64,000 bases of DNA from JANQEU01 sp965228045. Lineage in GTDB: Bacteria; Bacteroidota; Bacteroidia; Cytophagales; Cyclobacteriaceae. The stretch is from contig OZ245789.1 of NCBI GenBank assembly GCA_965228045.1, positions 2,914,001-2,978,000 on the forward strand. The letters run 5' to 3'. The notes beneath the pieces were generated by a model, which searched no databases, was not told where the DNA came from, and was given only the letters and a program-made list of their open reading frames with translations. Positions 59,951-64,000 of this stretch are shown in pieces; positions within the stretch are counted from its first letter, which is position 1, and each line of letters begins with the position of its first letter. The translations under genes were made by a program, and so were the position numbers.

Positions 59951-61666
59951 CTAAATATTTCGTTTGTTCAATTCATCCACCGCATGGTTGGCTGCCCTGG
60001 CGGTGATCGCCATAAATGTCAGAGTTGGATTTTGTGTGCCTGTAGAAGTCATGCAAGCGCCATCTGTCACAAACACGTTTTTGCAGGCATGCAACTGGTT
60101 CCATTCATTTAGCAGTGACGTCTTGGGATCCTTACCCATTCTGATCCCGCCCATCTCGTGGATATCTGATCCCGGAGGAGCGTTTGTATCACGGGCATCA
60201 ATGTCTACGAATCCTGCTTTTTCAAACATCTCCACGGACTGATCTACATAATCCTGTGTCATCTTATCATCATTGTCGTCCCACTCGCATGAAATGATCA
60301 ATTGTGGTATGCCATACTTGTCTTTTTTATCATCTGATAATCGTACGTGGTTAGATTCCAATGGAACGCACTCTCCCATCATCCAGGTGCTAAGTCTCCA
60401 GGGGCCTAAAGGTGGATTCAAAATATTATCACGCAGCTCATCACCTATTACACCTTCCGTCTCAATATCAAAACCTCTTCCGCCAGCCACTCCTATGGCG
60501 TATCCTCTAAGGAAATCTGTCTCCTGTTTGTGAAGATTCCTAAACCTGGGCATGTAACTGTAAGTAGGAGATCGCCCGGAGGTTTTCTTATCCGTCAATC
60601 CTTCATAAGTGGCGCTTGCTTTACCACGGTAATTGTGCCAGGAAATGAATTTACCGAGTAAACCGTTATCGTTACCGAGTCCTTCCGGAAACCGGTCGGA
60701 AGTCGAATTCAACAAGATCAGATTGGAATTTAATGTGGAAGCATTGACAAAAATCACATCTGCATAGTATTCCACCATGTCATTGGTGAGCGAATCTATT
60801 ACTCTCACACCCACAGCCTGATCTTTTCCGATCCATCGGTCCTTGTAAATAATGGAATGCACAACGGAATTTGGTCTTAAAGTCAGATTTCCGGTTTTCA
60901 TCGCCCACGGCAATGTCGATGAGTTACTACTGAAGTATGCTCCGAAGTTGCAGCCCCGGTTGCACATGGTCTGACTCATGCATTTGGTTCTACCCTGCTC
61001 AAAATGAATGGGTTGTGGATCAGTCAAATGAGCACAACGTGCATTTATTACATGTCGCGTGTCTCCATAGACTTTTGCCACTTGTTCCTTAAAGTGATTT
61101 TCGATACAGCTCACCTCAAACGGAGGCTGGGACAAACTATCAGGTAGCTCCTCCAGCCCATCATTGGCACCAGACACACCTGCAAACTTTTCTACATGAT
61201 CATACCAGGGTGCAAGGTCATTGTACCTGATTGGCCAGTCCACCGCGAATCCATCTCTCGCCGGACCTTCGAAGTCCAGATCGCTCCATCTCTGAGTCTG
61301 TCTGGCCCAGAGCAATGATTTACCACCTACATGATACCCACGGTACCATCTGAAGGGTTTTTCCTGAATGAACGGCTGCTCATCATCTTTCAATGCCCAA
61401 TGAAGCGTTTCCTCCCTCAGCCAGTTCATATTCTTGTAGTTTGCCCTTAATTTCAAAGGCACAGTACCCCGATAATCAAAGTCCCATGGACCCTTTGAGG
61501 CTGTAGGGTAGTCCTCAATATGTTTTACATCTCTACCCCTTTCCAGCACCAGAGTTTTCAATCCCCTGTCACAAAGTTCCTTGGCCGCCCAACCACCGCT
61601 CGCGCCGGATCCTATGACGATGGCATCGTATTTTCTCTTCTTTTTACTGTCTTCCAGATTAGCCAT
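59951..61666 (-). CDS. GMC-family FAD oxidoreductase (3-keto-glycoside-forming type)
   Basis: 571 residues, no obvious own signal peptide. The FAD Rossmann motif 'DAIVIGSGASGGWAAKEL' begins at residue 14 (Gly19-x-Gly21-x-x-Gly24). Then 'LVLERGRDV', 'WLREETLHWALKDDEQPF', 'GGKSLLWARQTQRWSDLDFE' (flavin loop), 'TKCMSQTMCNRGCNFGAYF' (a Cys-rich strip), and C-terminal GMC_oxred_C motifs 'GSDIHEMGGIRMG' and 'ACMTSTGTQNPTLTFMA'. With a gluconate 2-dehydrogenase subunit 3-type partner it matches the large subunit of membrane-bound sugar dehydrogenases such as glucoside 3-dehydrogenases. It starts 3 bases after the subunit 3-like gene. The absence of a signal fits co-export with the Tat-like partner. 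Substrate specificity is inferred. Confidence 0.93.
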   Translation of the reverse strand: MANLEDSKKKRKYDAIVIGSGASGGWAAKELCDRGLKTLVLERGRDVKHIEDYPTASKGPWDFDYRGTVPLKLRANYKNMNWLREETLHWALKDDEQPFIQEKPFRWYRGYHVGGKSLLWARQTQRWSDLDFEGPARDGFAVDWPIRYNDLAPWYDHVEKFAGVSGANDGLEELPDSLSQPPFEVSCIENHFKEQVAKVYGDTRHVINARCAHLTDPQPIHFEQGRTKCMSQTMCNRGCNFGAYFSSNSSTLPWAMKTGNLTLRPNSVVHSIIYKDRWIGKDQAVGVRVIDSLTNDMVEYYADVIFVNASTLNSNLILLNSTSDRFPEGLGNDNGLLGKFISWHNYRGKASATYEGLTDKKTSGRSPTYSYMPRFRNLHKQETDFLRGYAIGVAGGRGFDIETEGVIGDELRDNILNPPLGPWRLSTWMMGECVPLESNHVRLSDDKKDKYGIPQLIISCEWDDNDDKMTQDYVDQSVEMFEKAGFVDIDARDTNAPPGSDIHEMGGIRMGKDPKTSLLNEWNQLHACKNVFVTDGACMTSTGTQNPTLTFMAITARAANHAVDELNKRNI

Positions 61667-61669
61667 TTC

Positions 61670-62188
61670 CTAAGCATTTACGTCTACACAACCATTAAAA
61701 TGAGCAGGGATCACCTGATAGTCCAGGTATTCGGTCATCACTACTTTAGAAGTTCTGAATCCCCGGATGGTCTCACCCTTGAAGCGATTGAAAGATTCCC
61801 GGACATCCTGATTGTCGCTTGACGCAATAGATTCCAGTGTTTCAAGTTTCTGCTCCTGAGTACATTTTCCGAACGATCTTTTATGCACGGCATGGCTGAT
61901 CTTTTCAACTTCGTCCAGCATAACCATTATACCACTACGATCAGCCTCCTCATAGCAATCGGAAAAAAGGCGGTCCAAAAACTTATCCGTTTCCACCGTC
62001 AGAGCGCCAATGGAATCCCCTGCAGGGATGATGGCATCGGCAACCAAAGAAATCATTTTTTGTTGATCACCAGTAAAGGCGGAGTCAAACACCAGCTCGT
62101 CGGGGGACCATCCTCTTGCCCATGAAGGTAAAGCCACCAGTGCGCCGGATGCTAATGCCAATTGCTTCAGTGATTGTCTTCTGTCCAT
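61670..62188 (-). CDS. Gluconate 2-dehydrogenase subunit 3-family protein
   Basis: 172 residues. The N-terminus 'MDRRQSLKQLALASGALVAL' is a Tat-like or Sec signal with a twin arginine. The rest is helical: 'LISLVADAIIPAGD'-type segment 'KMISLVADAIIPAGDSIGAL' and 'FNRFKGETIRGFRTSKVVMT' followed by 'EYLDYQVIPAHFNGCVDV', which is the family's 't..g.f.sp...g...y.g....' ending, although here the last Cys ends near the C-terminus. It acts as the small partner that helps fold and export the GMC subunit. It is the first gene of the three-gene operon with the GMC and TIM-barrel proteins. Confidence 0.9.
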   Translation of the reverse strand: MDRRQSLKQLALASGALVALPSWARGWSPDELVFDSAFTGDQQKMISLVADAIIPAGDSIGALTVETDKFLDRLFSDCYEEADRSGIMVMLDEVEKISHAVHKRSFGKCTQEQKLETLESIASSDNQDVRESFNRFKGETIRGFRTSKVVMTEYLDYQVIPAHFNGCVDVNA

Positions 62189-62295
62189 TTATTGGGAATT
62201 GTTTCTTTCAATTTAAGAAACACACTATGAAACGCCAATGTTGAGGCATTGTCTGAACTTATCCCAATGGTATTTTGATTCGATTACCCTTGAAG

Positions 62296-64000
62296 CTATC
62301 GCTCAATAAGCACTTTCTGGATCTTCGGCCCATTCTCCTGGTGAAGGACAAGCATATATATTCCGGGATTTTTCGGTGTGGTGATCTCGTGATCATTCCG
62401 GAATAAGGCTACCACCCTTCCCTGCAGATCGATAAAGTGTGCTTCCTTATAATTGGGCACACTAAATACTTTGGAAGTTGATGCCGGATTCGGGATCAGC
62501 GTGGTGTAAAGCGTCTTTCTTTCTGTTCCCAAAATGGTACTGGTGAAATATTGATTGGCCAGCTCAAAGGCCTGATTGCCAATCTGCTCCCCCATAATTC
62601 GACCTCTTATATCATCGATCGGCGGGTGTATTCCTCCCCAAATGCGGGAAAGACTGCATTGGTCGCTGGCGTCCTGATACGTAGCCCATTGAAGGGTCAC
62701 ATCCACACTTGGGCCATCTTCAAAAACCAGAAACTCGTTTTTAGGTGCATGAAACTCTCCCATGCCACCGGGAAAGAATCGGCTTCCTGTAATGCGTGTA
62801 AGCAATTCAGCCGCGGATCTTGAGAAAGTAGAATGCCCGGACACGTACCCGGCAAAAGGTGGCGTCACAAATGTAGGTCGTTGATAAGGCCACCAGTCCT
62901 CTGCAAGGATCCAGTCCACACCGGCTACATCCGTTGCGGGATCCTGAATATAATCTGGCCCTTTCCAGGCCCTGAGCTTGATTTTGCCAATGTTTGCACT
63001 ATCCAGCCTGGCCAGGGTGTCTCCCGCTTGTACCACTTCAATATATCCATCCACCAATTGTATACCTGCCGGATCATATCCTGGTAGATTCTGATCCGTA
63101 GCCTGCCCCTGATCTGCCATATATCGTATAGCAGAGATTGGCCTTATATAATCGTAATATCCTTTTACGCTCCATGCCGCCAAAGCCGCATCATGCATGG
63201 CACCGCCTAGCGCAAAGTAGGCTTTTACCTCCCATTCCAACCTGGAAACGGGATCTCCGGTTCCTTCTATGCGTGGTTCAAACTCAGGATGATCCATCAC
63301 ATAGTTCAAAATGGTAAACCAATGGCCCGGAGGGGTTTCCGAATCAGGTCCATCGGCCCAAAATTCAGCCAATACCCGTGTGTAGTCACCGCGAGGTACT
63401 ATTTGTGGTTCATATGGTTCGCCCGTTACAGGATTCAAATCATGACCACTCCCCGGATCACCACCATCGGTCACTTTATAAAAATCCCGTAATCCTGCTG
63501 ACGTAGCCGGAAGATCTTCGAAAGGTATATTGCCAATGCCCCCGGGTGAGATGTCCCACATTACACCATCCGCAGGATCAAGGTGAGAGGACCAGATCGA
63601 AACCATGCTATGACACCAGATGTAATCACCGCTATTTTCAGGATTGGCAGGATCACAGAACACGGGGCTCCCCGGATCAAGGTACACCCAGTACTCATTG
63701 CCAGACCTTGAAGAAATGGTAAGGTCATCACTGGTTAATGAAAATGGCGTAACAAACCCCCATTCCGGGCTTAAAAATTTAGGAACCTGATCGTAAATGA
63801 TGAAACCTGATTGATCAATAAAAGAATCAAACGAAAGTGGCTGCCATCGATTTGGATCTGAAATACTTTGACTTCCTGGTATGCGGGGATCCATGGGTGT
63901 ATTGGTGGGTTGATAAAACTCATTCGAATACCCCTGAGCTTCCATTGATCCATCCTGCAATCCAAATTCAATGATCTTAGCCGCCAGGTAATTGCCTAAG
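62296..64000 (-). CDS. Vanadium-dependent haloperoxidase with T9SS C-terminal domain, 5' end outside window
   Basis: About 568 residues are visible; the frame is open past the window edge ('LGNYLAAKIIEFGLQDG' before Met at 63960), so the N-terminus is missing. Landmarks of the PAP2/vanadium haloperoxidase superfamily: 'WEVKAYFALGGAMHDAALAA', 'GYYDYIRPISAIRYM', 'WWPYQRPTFVTPPF', 'YVSGHSTFSRSAAEL' (vanadate-binding Ser-Gly-His, codons about 62833-62845) and 'LSRIWGGIHPPIDD' (Arg and catalytic His, around 62610-62650). Residues beyond about 480 form a T9SS sorting domain ('LIPNPAST', 'FIDLQGRVVAL', 'PGIYMLVLHQENGP'). The family oxidises halides with hydrogen peroxide; some relatives are acid phosphatases, so the halide activity is not certain. 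It is probably secreted through the outer membrane. Confidence 0.92.
   Translation of the reverse strand, partial: LGNYLAAKIIEFGLQDGSMEAQGYSNEFYQPTNTPMDPRIPGSQSISDPNRWQPLSFDSFIDQSGFIIYDQVPKFLSPEWGFVTPFSLTSDDLTISSRSGNEYWVYLDPGSPVFCDPANPENSGDYIWCHSMVSIWSSHLDPADGVMWDISPGGIGNIPFEDLPATSAGLRDFYKVTDGGDPGSGHDLNPVTGEPYEPQIVPRGDYTRVLAEFWADGPDSETPPGHWFTILNYVMDHPEFEPRIEGTGDPVSRLEWEVKAYFALGGAMHDAALAAWSVKGYYDYIRPISAIRYMADQGQATDQNLPGYDPAGIQLVDGYIEVVQAGDTLARLDSANIGKIKLRAWKGPDYIQDPATDVAGVDWILAEDWWPYQRPTFVTPPFAGYVSGHSTFSRSAAELLTRITGSRFFPGGMGEFHAPKNEFLVFEDGPSVDVTLQWATYQDASDQCSLSRIWGGIHPPIDDIRGRIMGEQIGNQAFELANQYFTSTILGTERKTLYTTLIPNPASTSKVFSVPNYKEAHFIDLQGRVVALFRNDHEITTPKNPGIYMLVLHQENGPKIQKVLIER

Noticed and set aside
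62201..62221. GTTTCTT/AAGAAAC inverted repeat between the haloperoxidase and the dehydrogenase subunit gene as a terminator.
   Set aside because: Short 7-bp A+T-rich stem without a T-tract on the minus strand; too weak to call.
1..64000. tRNA or rRNA genes.
   Set aside because: No cloverleaf with the GGTTCRANNCC-type arm or rRNA-like segment was noticed in any intergenic space; a dedicated scan was not possible.

Overview
The window looks like a chromosomal segment from a member of the Bacteroidota, most likely a marine or environmental Cytophagales-type bacterium. The reasons are two proteins ending in type IX secretion (T9SS) sorting domains, a two-component-regulator-propeller receptor, ~800-residue FtsX permeases, an RND pump fused to its outer-membrane channel, many lipoproteins and 'xxAQ' signal peptides, and TAnnTTTG-like promoter boxes. 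No rRNA, tRNA, CRISPR array, phage or insertion sequence was recognised. Species identity is inference; no search was run.

Layout. 1-5.2 kb: end of a secreted surface protein, a nucleoside-hydrolase-like lipoprotein, a TapB-like secreted protein, a SpoIIAA/STAS-like protein and a frameshifted MORN/TPR gene. 5.2-11.8 kb: a 2170-residue secreted protein of five LRR+Ig modules with cohesin-like, dockerin-like and T9SS domains. 12.1-16.0 kb: a chimeric receptor joining a periplasmic reg_prop/Y_Y_Y sensor to a HAMP-MCP output. 16-17.9 kb: repeat-rich, with two small secreted unknowns. 17.9-20.7 kb: a sugar transporter/GH16 glucanase operon. 20.8-26.7 kb: a three-gene metal-efflux operon. 26.9-31.3 kb: SpoIIAA-like protein, YegP-like protein, a frameshifted carboxylesterase, an ~88-bp repeat array and a lipase-like hydrolase. 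31.3-40 kb: SRPBCC/GyrI protein, secreted ADP-ribosylglycohydrolase, SMP-30 lactonase, DnaQ-like exonuclease, MltF, frameshifted PPOX-like protein, PQQ sugar dehydrogenase, beta-barrel protein, zincin-like lipoprotein. 40-48.4 kb: FtsX permease, GH29 fucosidase, a six-TM MCP-type receptor paired with a redoxin, BCCT transporter. 48.5-55.6 kb: an endonuclease/membrane protein/helicase operon beside decayed remnants of a second copy, with a Cache-type MCP gene between the remnants. 55.8-64 kb: SiaC-like protein, second FtsX permease, a GMC oxidoreductase operon and a vanadium haloperoxidase running off the end.

How the genes fit together. The theme is cell-envelope and extracellular glycan chemistry: GH16, GH29, sugar uptake, PQQ and GMC sugar oxidation, a lactonase, a TIM-barrel isomerase-like protein. 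There is no SusC/SusD pair, so this is not a classical polysaccharide utilisation locus. A second theme is signalling. Three proteins share an MCP-type output but carry three unrelated sensors, and no CheA, CheW, CheR, CheB or CheY gene is nearby; three small SpoIIAA/SiaC-like proteins are in the same window.

Three genes (TPR, carboxylesterase, PPOX) are each broken by what looks like a single missing base. These may be sequencing errors or young pseudogenes. Intergenic DNA carries several repeat families, described individually.
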